The notes under the pieces are model-generated. The model had not been told where the DNA came from. It saw only the letters and a program-made list of their open reading frames with translations, and did no database searches. The translations under genes and the position numbers were made by a program. This document shows positions 1 through 12,042 of a DNA stretch of 64,000 nucleotides, in pieces; the stretch's first letter is position 1, and every line of letters starts with the position of its first letter. Source of the DNA: Acorus gramineus (Eukaryota > Streptophyta > Magnoliopsida > Acorales > Acoraceae); assembly GCA_030737835.1 (NCBI GenBank), contig CM060850.1:2879788-2943787 (forward strand). Reading direction: 5' to 3'.

Positions 1-2528
1 AAATATATATATCTATCCACTAAAGTATATAAAGTTAAAAAATTAAATATATGTACTTCAAATGAATTTAATGTGTCTTTTATAATTTTTTAACTTAATA
101 TATGTTAGTTTAGAATGGTTAAAATAGCGAGTATAGAAAAAAATGATTAATTTGGTAATCTAAAATAATGTAAACCAACCCAAAAGTGGTACCATCAATA
201 TCAACAATTAATAAAACGACTCATACTTTATGATTCATCATGATTATCAAATGAGTAGATTTTTTTTTTTTTTAATTGACCATGACTAAACCCCATAGGC
301 AAAACAACACGGGGATGAGTGAGGGCAGCTGCCCCCATTGCCCCATGAACCCATCCATATGTATTATTAAAACCAAATGATGTGTATGGTTTGATTTAAT
401 GAAAAAATAAAAAACCTAGATGGATTACCTATAAAAAAAATGATGGACTTAAATAATTATTAAGAGGGCTAACATTTAGTAGTAATTGTTAGTTAAATTT
501 TGACATTGATATTTAATAGTATGTAATATTTTATGCTTCACTTTTACTGTCTAATCAATATTTTTTTTCTATTATGTTTAATTTTTGTGAGGGCTTTTTA
601 TTTTTAATTATGTATGGTTATAGTTTTGAGTGGATCAAAGTGAATGAATTTATTTGTCTTTATCAATTATAATCATCATGATTTATTTTATTTTATCCAC
701 GAAAACAAACATGTTTACTCTCATAATTAAACTTGTTATTACTCATCCATATCTCTATTCACAAAACAAGCATGGATTAAATTTTTTATTATATAAGTGA
801 AGTGATATAAAATTTCACTGATTTTTTTGTCAAAAATTATATAAACGTTAAAAGAATTTTTAAATAATCATTAGATTGAAGATAATCTTCCTCTTAGAAA
901 TTGTAGTCAAATGAAATTTGCCACCACTAAAGTAAATTTTTAGCTCCGCTACTGCTAACCTTGTATCGAATCCCTTTTGAATACATGATGTGGTGTGAGT
1001 AACCAATCCTCGCTTCTTATATAGCCATCATTTATATCTCTTTTTGCAATTTCTTTATATGGGGTGTGTTTGAGTATGATATAAAAATCTAGAAAATGTG
1101 AGAATTTTTTTTTTCTTTGACCATTTAAAAAACTAGAATTTGTGTCAAACATGAGAAAATAAGTTTTTTATTTACTCTATTTATTTATTTATTTTGTCTT
1201 ATTATATTATTTCTAACTCCTCATAAAAATTGGTCAAAGAAATTATTTACTTTTCATCGTTATCACACTTATTGAAATTTCTTTTCACTTCATTTTCCAT
1301 TCAATTTTTTATTTGAATAAATTGTGGGCATATCTATCTCAGTATGAAATCAAAACAATATATCTTTTTCGTTTTCACTCTCTTCTTTATTTTTCATTCA
1401 AATTTGTGTACAAATATATCCCAAACACGTGATATATTGACTACAATAACCTAATTATTACCATCAAAACCACTTTTTAAGTGTTAAGAAATGATTAACC
1501 TTGTTAACATATTTGTAGTTGTTATTTTTACTCCTCCACAGACAATGCTTATGACAAGGGTGCTTTGTACAATGAGAATCTGTTTTCTTCAAACATGGAG
1601 TGCTAGTCGGCTTTCTTAAAGCTGGGTTCGCATGACCTGGCTTGGCCCACATTATGTTAAGGAGGTTATGCATAAGGTTATGTTAAAGAGATCTATTATT
1701 TTTTATAAAATTTGAGCTAGGCTATAATCCAATTTGGCCCATGTTATGATCCACCCTTGCCGTTACCTTGAAAGTAATCCAATGAGAATGAGGTATATAC
1801 CTCATTACCCAAGACATGTATCTCGCTAACAACTTTTCACATTTTTCACCCACTATGTATGTGCAATTTTAAACAGATACATGTATTTTTTTTAATAAAA
1901 GAATATTTACCACATTAAAAAGATTTACAATTTTTAAAAACCAAAAATGTGCGCAGACTGCAAACATGATTGCCTTGTAAATTGTCCCTAACATTATTCT
2001 ATTTATATACTACCCTAATCCAACTGGGTAACTATTCTTGACATTGGGTTGGGTTGAGTAGGTTCATCCACTGATTAATAGTCAAACAGAATGAAAATTG
2101 CTAAGCTGTATTATGTTTTTGAATTATTCAGATATAATTATCTAATGGAATACGTATGTCTACGAACAATATATTGGCAGAGCTGAGTATTAGTTCGGAG
2201 GTGGAGTGTGTATGTATCCACTTATGTAACACGCCAACAAAATTGTCACAGAGATTTTTCAGTTTGATTGTAGCAGTTCATCTAAGTTTTCACATCACAA
2301 AAGTCTTGTAATCCATTTAAATTTTTCAGTTTGATTGTGCTGTGAAATAGAAATGATCACAGTTTTTCAACCCAAACAAAAAAAAAGTATGATAATCCAA
2401 TCTAATTTTTTTTTTTTTTTATATATCGGAGGGACTCTCATGACTGACCTTACGATCGAGCTGGGAAGGCTACATCCGCTTGTTTGTCCCCAATCCAATT
2501 TCTTCCTTTCCTTTTAGGTTTTTTTTTT

Positions 2529-2588
2529 ATAGTAAATCCAATCCAATTCAGATTCAATATAGTAAATCCAATCCAATTCAGATTCGAT
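2529..2588. repeat. Tandem repeat, two 30-bp units
   Basis: Two adjacent, nearly identical 30-base units, each containing AGTAAATCCAATCCAATTCA. A cytosine homopolymer of roughly 17-18 bases follows at about 2649-2666. The minus-strand open frame crossing this area is an artefact of these simple sequences. Confidence 0.8.
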
Positions 2589-3469
2589 GAGACCAATTTG
2601 AGATTCAATGAGACCCACTTAATTAAGTTATTCATGATTGAGCCAACACCCCCCCCCCCCCCCCCCTTAATATTCTCACCTGCATTTCTCCCAAGATCAG
2701 TAGTCTCTAGTGTAGTCTCAAATTTCATGTAATGGACGACAAAGATGAAAAAATGTACATTCATTTTGGTAAATAGAAAGATAACTAAATTGTTGTTGGC
2801 AGTTGCGTCTCCATGAATTTTTATAGATGGGATCATAAAAAAAAATAATAATAAAATTTTCAAAACATCTACTCTTATCACATATTTATCAAAACATAAT
2901 TTTTTTTTATAGAATAGAACATCTTACGTTAATAAAAAATAAATCATTAAAGAAATGAGATCAAATATTTTCAGTATTTCAACATTTACAATTGTTCTCA
3001 ATGAGATTTCATATTTTAAAATTGTTACATGATAATTTCATTACTAACATTATTGAATATGTTTATTAAATAAAATTTATCCATTGAACAAATGGCACAA
3101 TTTGTAAATTAAATAAAGTTTTTATAAACATAAATACATTGAAAAGTGGCTTCTGATGCACAAATGGGTGAATGAAATATGGGTGCAATGTTGATAAGTT
3201 TTGTTCATTATTTTTATGCAATTATGCAGTGATATGAGAAATTTAAATTAACATATAAAAACACTGAAGGAAAAAAAACAAAACCAAAATCAAATCCAGA
3301 TTAAATACTTGACGCATAATAGTAATATGACATTGGCAACGTGACCAGCTGCGATCGGCGCACCCATCTGTCTGTTCATCGATGATTCGTGCGTCCGTCA
3401 ACTTTGATGGAAGATAAGAGGTCCTGGTCAGCTAGTCTCATGATTTATTTTTTTTATTTTTTATTGTTA

Positions 3470-3830
3470 CACACATTTTTTTAGTTCTAATTTTAGTTTT
3501 ATATGGATTGATAGAAAATTAACAGAGTCTATACTCACATTAAAGATGTATATATTTCGTTGAATTTTTTTGTATTTTTAAAAAATGTATTAATGCAATT
3601 CATTGGAGTATATGTTTCATTTTCTATAAAAACAAATATTTTATTAAATGAGATATACTATTTTTAAAAAAATTAAAAAACATGCTTGTAGACTGAGATT
3701 GTGACTGAAAATAAGGATGTATGTAATATTTTTTTTTTAAGTTAGGCAGGGTTGTGGGGTTCACAATTTTGACCCCATCACCCACAAGGTAGCACCGCCC
3801 GGTTGTTGGATGTATTTTGTTCATTGGTAT
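3470..3830. repeat. Dispersed repeat family D, copy 1
   Basis: Shares phrases with 32280-32545 and 52866-53680: a 'TGCATTTATAGAAAATG'-like stretch, 'ATATGTTTCATT', 'ACCTCATTA' and related words in the same order. No coding capacity is seen and the element class is unknown. Boundaries are approximate. Confidence 0.45.
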
Positions 3831-5454
3831 AAAAATACACAGTAAATTTTTTTATGTTTGGTGTGAAGGCGTGACAATAATTGGAACTAGTGTTTTTAAA
3901 TTAGAAAGAATATGATAAATCATCTATAATATCATATTTTGATGTAGGACAGAATATATAGATGGGAGCAGCAAAAAAAGGTTCATCAGATAAATTACAA
4001 ATCAATGGTCACGATCTCGGAATCGCACGAAATTTTACATGGTGAAATATATCGAGGAGATCTTCTGGATTAGTTGTTACACAACTAACAATTCTTATTT
4101 TTTAAAATTAATTCATTTAGGCCTTTAAATTAGCGATTTTAGTAAGTTTTAGATTTGTGATATCTCAATCATAACAGATCGGAATTGATTTCTATCAATT
4201 CCTATGATCATTGAGGATCTCATAGAATCAGAAAAATTAGTTTTCAAATTTTACTATTTATAGTAATTTTTTAATTTTATGTTATTAGTATAAATAGCAG
4301 ACTTGTAATTTAGGATTGACAAGTTTTTTTTTATCAATAATATTACGAATTTCTCCCTTTTGAGTTTTCTTCCTTGTGGATTTAAAGATTTCTTTGTGGA
4401 TTCAAGGAGCTTTTGAGATCTCAACGCTGATTGGATCTTTTTATCAGTTTCACGCTGCATTATTTTCAAATCCCGGATATTTGAAATAGATAGCCTGTTG
4501 AACAAAAAATTATTTAGATGATAGGTACAAAAGGTATCTAATTGTTAATTCTTATGAGAAAATGAGTACATCAAGTCACATTTCAGTTCCACTTTTATCT
4601 TTAAGATGTATGCATTTTAATGCCTATGAAAAATATGTAATGGTGAAATATTTTCACAAATGTATACAAGATACATATGACTTCGTTGGGAATAAAAATA
4701 GAACTAAAAAAACTATTTTCTTAACATCACTTAAGTACCATGGCCTCACTAGGAACCAATTCTTGAAAACAACTTATATTCTAAACTGTTTAAAATAATA
4801 TATTACGAAAACTCTATTATCAATCAGCTTTCTGTCTACCTTTAAAACATACAAATCAGAACCTCAAACCAAAAGTTGAAGTTAGAAAATACATATTTAG
4901 AATAATTTATCAAAAAATCTTGTTTGATAATTGGTTTCAAACGGACTTATGGTTCATAGATGTTGGTCTCTGTACCCTAACTAAATATCATATTCCATCT
5001 CGATGGGAGACTCACACATGATATTTTTATATACAAAATAAGTAAGACTGTCATAGTTAATTTTAATGGTAAAATGCATCTGTACTATCTGAAATTTATG
5101 AAACTTGTATAAACACTCTTTATATTTTAAAAATATACATTTAGCCCCCTATTATACACTTCTCTTTAAAATAGAAAAGTTGATAACATGAAATAATATT
5201 TTATATTTACTATCCATACATTTAAAATAATTAAAAGAATTATTACATCTCCGATTAATCATCCATATATCTTAATTAACATAAATCATCGATACATTTC
5301 AAGCAACGATAATTTTTCAGGTACCATTTTCATCATGTTAGAATGTGATTTATTAGTAGAGGATATAAATACATTTTTTAAAAATTCAAGAGGTGTCTTT
5401 ACAAACTTAAGGGGTATAAACTGCTATAAACAAAGATAAATGAGACAGTGAGGA

Positions 5455-5978
5455 AAAGAGTTCTTAACCCCCCATGGTGTGAGAAATAAATCTAGAATAA
5501 GAAAGAATACATGAGAATAATAAAAAAAAGTTATTTGTTTTGACATAATAAATCCCGATAGTTATGTTTGGATAAGTTAGGGTAAGGTCTGATAACTATT
5601 CTAAAGAAATACTTGAATTGTTTATCAGGCCTTATCTATGCCAATGGATAAAAATATTCTTTTCTATCAGTTTAAAAAATTTATCTCACCTAACATCTTA
5701 CACATATTTCAAAAACTGTCACATCTATCAAATCAATCATACATTTCTCACACTAATCCCAGGGGTATAGTTGGCATTTAAAAAGTCATAAACTTTTATT
5801 CATCTCTTATCAACTATTTATCATCACTTTATCCAAGATGAATCAAACAACAAAAAAATCATTTTTATATTTTTCAATAAAGTAACAGAAAATACAACAA
5901 AACAAAAAATTATTTATTCAGTATGAATTATTATTTATCTTAATATAACTATCAGGAACAAATAACCCAATGTCACGA
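5455..5978. repeat. MITE-like repeat, copy 1 (pair with 10045-10570)
   Basis: About 520 bp collinear with 10045-10570. Shared phrases include TTTGTTTTGACATAATAAA, ATCAGGCCTTATCTATG and CAATGGATAAAAATA. No coding capacity. Internal wording (TCATTTTT, CAAACAAAAAAT near the right end) resembles the PIF/Harbinger-like MITEs elsewhere in the window, so it is probably a non-autonomous DNA transposon. Exact ends were not fixed. Confidence 0.6.
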
Positions 5979-6083
5979 CCCAGACAGGGTGAGTGATTAG
6001 ATCCACCACTGACTCAATCCCAGATTCTCTATCGCCAAGTTCGACACTGTATCAGCGTAAAACAAGTATGTACTTTCGTACAA

Positions 6084-7191
6084 TTGAACACATACACTCC
6101 CTCTTCAAAACCCTCCAACCCAATGTCCTCAACCATCATCACTAAAAACCCCACTCTTCCATCCATGTCTTCCCCTGAATCCTCCTCCTTCTCCTCCTCC
6201 TCCCCCACCACCACCACCATCACCACCACCACAACCCCTCTCTCAAGAAAAACCATGGAAGAAGTCTGGAAAGACATCAGCCTCTCCAACCTCCACCCCC
6301 ACCACTCTAACCCCACCAACCACCACCACCACCACCACAACCACCCCTTCTTCCGCTCCTCCATGTCCCTCCAAGACTTCCTCTCCCGCCCCTTCCGCAC
6401 CCCACCACCCTCTCCTCCTCCTCCTCCTCCTCCTCCTCCTCCTCTTCCCCTTCCCCAGACCATGCTCAGCCTCAACTCCAACCCCAACTGCTTCCGCTAT
6501 ATGGACCCATTTCAGGCCCCCAACCATGGCCACTCCGCCGCCGCCGCCGCGTCGTTCATTGCTTCCTCTGGCGTCAGCTTCGAAGCCGGCGCTGTTGGGT
6601 CTTCTCAGGGTCTCTTCTCTCTCTATAAGAGGAGACTCCCCGAACAAGATGGCATTTCAGGCGACCAACGCCACAAAAGGATGATAAAAAACAGAGAATC
6701 CGCCGCCCGTTCTCGAGCTCGCAAACAGGCACTCCCCCCCTCTCTCTCTCTCTCTGTTTTTTGACAAATGAACGATGGGTTTTGCTTGGGGTGAACATTT
6801 ATGAAGGACCCATTGTGATTTAGGGGATGATTTGTCATAAAAATGCGATCTTTGAAACTGGGTTCTTGAGATTTATTGATTTCACGCACTTTTCATTGAA
6901 AACTGGTTTCTTGATCTGTTTTTTTTTTCTTTTTGGCTTTAACAAAGGCATACACAACTGAGCTAGAGAATGAAGCGCAAAAACTGACGGCAGAGAATGT
7001 CAAGCTGAGAAAACAGGCAGAGGAGGTCCTCCAAATCCTTTTCAAGTCTCTTTTTTGAGTCACCATTCATACTTGTTTAAATGAGTTGTGAAACATTTGT
7101 TTTTTTTTTGTTTGGACAGTTACGTTTAATAATAGCTTCACAGCTACCAACCAAGAAATCGCTTCGGAGAACCTCAACTGCCCCATTTTGA
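6084..7191 (+). CDS. FD: FD-like bZIP transcription factor (three exons)
   Basis: Group A bZIP factor of the FD type. In Arabidopsis and rice, FD binds FT florigen through 14-3-3 proteins and activates floral-identity genes in the shoot apex; this role is inferred here. Exons: 6084-6728, 6948-7025, 7120-7191, giving 264 residues. A Ser/Thr/Pro/His-rich N-terminus precedes MEEVWKDISL (residues 58-67). The basic region has N203-x7-R211, and leucines 221, 228, 235 and 242 form the zipper with the correct R-x9-L spacing. The protein ends RRTSTAPF, the SAP motif whose penultimate Thr is phosphorylated for 14-3-3 binding. Intron 1 appears to start with GC rather than GT: exon 1 ends ..RKQ, exon 2 begins AYTTELE. 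A GT at 6756 would add nine residues and break the bZIP spacing. Met1 is uncertain; M14 (6123) is in frame. Confidence 0.9.
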
Positions 7192-7643
7192 GGAAGCATT
7201 TTCAGCTGGAGCCATGTCAAAACTCCCTTTTATCTTTTTTTTTCTTCTATGTATACAGAGTTGGGTATTATTGAAGTAGAAAAAACAAGTGCTTTTATGG
7301 GTGACAAAAATGGGTTCAAAAGGAAGGTAAAGAAGACTTGGAGACAGTAAGTTTATGAAGGATTGGAGGTCTATTTTTTTGCTAAAGAGATGGGTGTTCC
7401 TGTTTTTGTTGTAATTTCTGTCTCTTTGTTGACCACATCTCTATATAGGGTAAAGATGGGATGGAATGTTTTTTTTTCCCTCCCTTAGTTTGTGTTTTTA
7501 TTATACCCTTTTTTGAGGTCTTGTAAAGGCTTTATACAGTGTTCCTCTGCCTTTGTTTGTCTACCTTTTTATTACACCTTAATTTTTTTAATCAATCGTC
7601 TATAAGTGATAGTTTGAATACTATTCATTTTACATTTAATTAT
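7192..7643. other. FD 3' untranslated region and downstream spacer
   Basis: Follows the FD stop codon. T-rich sequence with no open frame; the transcript end is probably within it, but no polyadenylation signal could be chosen with confidence. Confidence 0.4.
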
Positions 7644-7923
7644 GGGATTTTTAGTTTTAAGTCCCACAAACAATCATATTTAGTGATCGATTCTTTCCTT
7701 TATCTTTATCGTATTTAGATTTTATTTTTCTGATTTAAAGGATAATTCATGGATAGGTCCCTCATAGGGATTAAAAAGTAAATTAAATAATTTATGGATA
7801 GGTCTCTCTTAAGGATTAAAAAGGAACTATCATTTAAATATGGAGACTAAAACCTAAATACGAAGAAGGAAGAAAACGATCACTAAATATGATGGTTTGT
7901 GGAGACTTAAAATTAAAAATCCT
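7644..7923. mobile_element. Mutator-like MITE, copy 1 (280 bp)
   Basis: Begins GGGATTTTTAGTTTTAAGTC and ends with its near inverse (..AATTAAAAATCCT). It is flanked by the exact 9-bp direct repeat TTTAATTAT (7635-7643 and 7924-7932). Nine-base target duplications are typical of the Mutator superfamily. No coding capacity. It is highly similar along its length to 57999-58273. Confidence 0.88.
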
Positions 7924-8823
7924 TTTAATTATTGTTATGAGATTTTTTTTCAAGATCATTATTTTTTTAATTAAATAAAAAATATCTGTTGACTAAAAAT
8001 TATAGACTATGATGTCAGGGACAGGAATTTTAAAATGATGTAGTTAATTATTTTTTTAAGGGAAATATAATTAATTAATAGTTTCATTCGTCATTGTTTA
8101 ACAGCACCCAAAAAAACGCATGGTTTTTTTTTCTTTTTTCGGTAAGAAACACATTATATAATTATCTCATTCGTCAGTTATATATTAAGGCAACCAATGA
8201 TCAAAGGGAGCCTAGATGATTTTTTCTTGACTTTTATGTCCATGCTATTCTATACACGAGGCACATGATAAGACAAAATAAGGGTGGGTTAATGCTCCAT
8301 TTATTAGTTTATTATTGTCTTTAATAAAAAAAATGACACGTATTCTAAGTTACATTAAAATTCTAAGTGACATGTGATCGATCTTTTTGATTTGGGATTG
8401 ATATATAATGATATCATCTAACAGTAGTACTGAATGAATCCTATCTCGGAAACCATGTGTTATTATTTACCAAAGACGAAAGAAAATCATGTATGTGTTT
8501 CTGAGTGAGTTTGGATACTCTGTTTATTTTTATTATTATTATTATTATTATTATTTATTTTATATTTCTTTTGTATCTTACAATAAAATTAAACGGTTAT
8601 TAAATTATCAAATTTTGAATAGATAAATGGATCTATTTTATTTAATAAATTTATTAGCGTATGATGTATTAAAGCACAAAATCATTACAGAAAAACAAGT
8701 AGAAGATTTAAATCCGTGTATTTACACACTAACCAAATGTTTTTCTAGGATAATAATAGAAGGGTTATATAATTCATTACACATGCATAAACCACTCACT
8801 AATATTATACATGTTTATTAAAA

Positions 8824-9625
8824 AGGTAAAATGCATTATGATCACCTAAAGTTTGGAAAACTGGCCGAAACACTCTCTATTTTAAAAACATATAATGACA
8901 CCCCCCACCATTAACTTTTCCATTAAGTTGAAAAAAAATAACATGTAATTACTGTTATACCTTCTAATTAAACCTTCACCTGTTTAACTTATCATCTTCT
9001 TCAATTTGTTGTGCCACTAGGGCAAAAGTTGCATCATCACTCTATTTTTTTTCTCCTGTCATAAGTAATTCCAATATTGATTTGATTTTGTAACCATTGG
9101 GACACATGTTTTTGGTTATATATTTGTAGGATTGAAAGAGGAATAGCAATGAAGAATCAGCAAAGATAACTTGAGGAGCTACTCACCTTCACTCTGAGAC
9201 CCAATTTTATTCACATCAAGTACACTCTACGTTGGGTCTCATTTTATTTTGGGTAAAATATCAAGGCAAAGGAGGGATTTTTTATTTTATTTTGATGTTA
9301 ATAATTTGATAGATGAAGACTACTTAATCTTGATAATATAGCAGCCGCCTTATTATTTAAAAAAAAATTAAAAAATTCACTGATTGCTCAAGGGATTGGA
9401 CCGACGGTGTCCCTAACATTATTTTTTTAAAATTTTTTACCTAAAAAGTAATTGCATCCCCTGGAGTTGCAAGATGAAGAGGTATAGAGCATTATGAAGA
9501 TCTATTTATTCAGGTTATTCCTTTTCATCTTAATGAAAAAATTAACCGCGGGGGGTGTGGTTGTACATTTTTAAAACATGTTTTTGCAGGTTTCTAAAAC
9601 TCTAGGGAGCCAAATGCATTTTACC
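8824..9625. mobile_element. Mutator-like non-autonomous element, about 802 bp
   Basis: Termini are (A)GGTAAAATGC and GCATTTTACC, with imperfect inverted similarity for about 35 bases inward. The flanks carry the perfect 9-bp duplication TTATTAAAA (8815-8823 and 9626-9634). No transposase frame is seen. The length, the TIRs and the 9-bp duplication support a non-autonomous Mutator-like element. Confidence 0.82.
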
Positions 9626-10044
9626 TTATTAAAATAAAGGCGGGTTTGTCTGTTATGTGTCACGCCAATCACAAGCTCATTTGTAGTTTGCACGCACTTT
9701 AAATTTTATTAAAAAATATATATATATTTTAATGAATCATATTAATTTATAAAATATAAAATGCATATTTATATGAAATGAATGCATATAATGTTTTTAT
9801 AATAAAATTATATTAAGATCTTGAATACTATGTGTTATACTATTTAGGCCCATTTGCAACTGGACCTGTACACAAGAACGGGCCTTGATAGGCCCGTCTG
9901 CAGGTTCTCTCTTGAAAAGCATAAATACACATTCAATTCTACTTTTTAACTCTCATTTTTAACCCATCCTCTCTTCATATAAAAAACATATATGTACCCT
10001 CATCTAAAAATGTGGATTGAAAAAAAGACAGTGAAATTGGATGC

Positions 10045-10570
10045 ATGGTTAATAACTATACCCCCGTATGGCGGGAGAAATAAGCTTAGAATAAGGAAGA
10101 ATACATGAGGATAGTAAAAAAGTTGTTTGTTTTGACATAATAAACTCCGATAGTTATGTCTGGATAAGATAGGAAAAGGCCTAATAACTATTCTAAGGAA
10201 ATGTTGGAATTGCTTATCAGGCCTTATCTATGTCAATGGATAAAAATACCCTTCTCTGTTATTTTAAAAAATTTATCTCACCTAACAGTCTCACACAGAT
10301 TTCAAAAACTGTCACATCTATCAAATCAATCATACATTTCTCACATTATTCTCAGGGGTATAGTTGTCATTTAAAAAGTCATAAACTCTTATTCATTCCT
10401 TATCAATCATTTATCATTACTTTATCCAAGATGAACCAAACAACAAAAAAATCATTTTTACGTTTTTCAATGAGAATAATAAAAAATACAATCAAACAAA
10501 AAATTGCTTATTCAGTCTGAATTGTTATCTATCCTAATATAGCTATCAGGAAGAAATAACTTAACAATGT
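10045..10570. repeat. MITE-like repeat, copy 2 (pair with 5455-5978)
   Basis: Collinear with 5455-5978 over about 520 bp in the same orientation, differing by scattered substitutions and small indels. An open frame of 96 codons inside it (10230-10520) is a by-product of the repeat and is not preserved in the sister copy, so it is not annotated as a gene. Ends are approximate. Confidence 0.6.
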
Positions 10571-11014
10571 CACATCACATTCAGGGAGATAATGTTTCAC
10601 ACATACTCTCCATCATATGCTATGGAGTATGGACCCCACTTATCATCTTTGTCTCATTTCAGTGATCTTTTATTCTAACATTATCCTTTATTCTATTGCA
10701 GTACAAACTTAACTTCCCATTGCTCTGCGCAATGCTATCAACCTCCCACGGTCCCAATACCCAAAAAATAAAAAATCCCACCTATGGCATGTAAGAATAA
10801 AAACTAACTATTGACTTAAATTGTTGGATAATGTTACATGTATCATGTTTGCACAATTGCGTTCAATGTCTCACATGCTTTAAAATACCCCCCAAAAAAA
10901 TGTCTCACATGCTTTATCTTTTATTAGTAGTTTCATAGAAAATTGAAATGTATATTTTAACATTGGAAAATGATCTATCCAACCCTTTGAAATCTCAATT
11001 ATAGTCTACACTGA

Positions 11015-11245
11015 TTTTTTTTTTTTTTTTTAATCATACACTCTCGCATTGAAGTACATGCAGTTATATGAAATGAAGTGTATACTAAGATACATTAGTA
11101 TATTTTTTTCGCTTTAAAAAAATAATAAATTTTTTTACGTCATATACTATGATAGAATCTCATACACTGTAGCAGCGCAGTATATACTACGTTACCATAA
11201 TGTATGTGCTGCAAAATGGAATGAGTATATCAGCTCTCTTTAACA
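11015..11245. repeat. Dispersed repeat family E, copy 1
   Basis: Starts after a poly-T tract and is collinear with 36590-36795 and 55155-55375. Shared words in order: a TACACTCT-like start, GAAGTACAT or GAAGTGCAT, GTTATA(T/C)(A/G)AA, CATATACTATGATA-like, CAGTATATA(C/T)T, then a GAGTATATC or GAGTGTATC end. No coding capacity; class unknown. Confidence 0.55.
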
Positions 11246-11569
11246 TTTTGTTTGGAATGTGATATAGAGTTATTCAGTCTCTATAGCTATACCGTGATAT
11301 ATAACAATTCATGTAGAATAAATAAATTGTTATCCCCTACACCTCTGCATAAATTGTTTGTGTTTGAAATAAATATAAGAGACGGATGTGTAATATAATA
11401 TATGTGAAATATTTTGGGATATGTTTTGAGAGTATTGTGTGAGATAAAAAAAATATAAATGAATTAAAAATACTTTTATCCATAGATATAGATAAACATT
11501 GAAAAATAATTTCAACCCCTTTAGAATAGATATCAGACATTATCCTAACTTATCCATGTATAGCTATTA

Positions 11570-12042
11570 ACTCTCGTTTGAATACAGAATAGAATTTATT
11601 ATTGAGTATACAATTATTCCGGCACAAGTGAGTATAAATAAGGATAAAGTGATTTTGTATTTGTTATGTTTTAAATTATTTTCGTTGGTAAACGTAAGAA
11701 TAATTTTTTTGTTGTTTAGATAAAATATGAATAAAATATAGATAAAGATTTATAAAAGATAAAAAAAAAATAATGATAGTTGATTTGATAGATGTTTTTA
11801 TTAGAGGTGAGGTGCTTTATTAGAGGTGATGACATTTGATTTGACAGTAGACCGACATATTCTTTGAGTGAAATAATCTGAAATAATTTGATTTTAAACT
11901 CAACTCAGAATGGCTATCCAAGGTTAAACCAGCTTAGCGAAGAACTTCTCATCCAAGGATATTCTAGCTTTTCAAACAAATTAAAACCCCTATTCTAATC
12001 TAACCACTTTATTCTTTGATTTATTCCCAGAACAAACAGGAC
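11570..12042. mobile_element. PIF/Harbinger-like MITE, 473 bp
   Basis: Left end ACTCTCGTTTGAATACAGAATA-type (first bases ACTCTCGTTTGAATA); the right end is its inverse (TATTCCCAGAACAAACAGGAC). Both sides carry TTA, the usual 3-bp target of this superfamily. The interior contains TGATAGTTGATTTGATA, shared with the related elements at 49905-50378, 55831-56253 and 63011-63422. Confidence 0.7.

Larger units (their letters stand above)
1..5454. other. AT-rich intergenic region, no gene recognised
   Basis: No reading frame here resembles a known protein; the frames present are short and of low complexity. The stretch holds homopolymer tracts, a short tandem repeat near 2.53 kb, a member of a dispersed repeat family at 3470-3830, and a degraded sequence at about 5070-5420. 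That last piece begins GGTAAAATGCAT, like the Mutator-like element at 8824-9625, and is probably an old relative. A less AT-rich patch at about 3335-3440 has no recognisable identity. Confidence 0.6.

Noticed and set aside
2450-2881. 143-codon minus-strand frame
   Set aside because: It crosses a poly-C tract and a 30-bp tandem repeat; the peptide is low-complexity with repeated LNWIGFTI words and no homology signal.
6029-6889. Antisense frames opposite FD exon 1
   Set aside because: They encode Gly/Val/Arg homopolymers, the complement of the Pro/Thr/His-rich FD N-terminus.
10230-10520. 96-codon plus-strand frame
   Set aside because: It lies inside a dispersed MITE-like repeat and is not preserved in the sister copy at 5455-5978.
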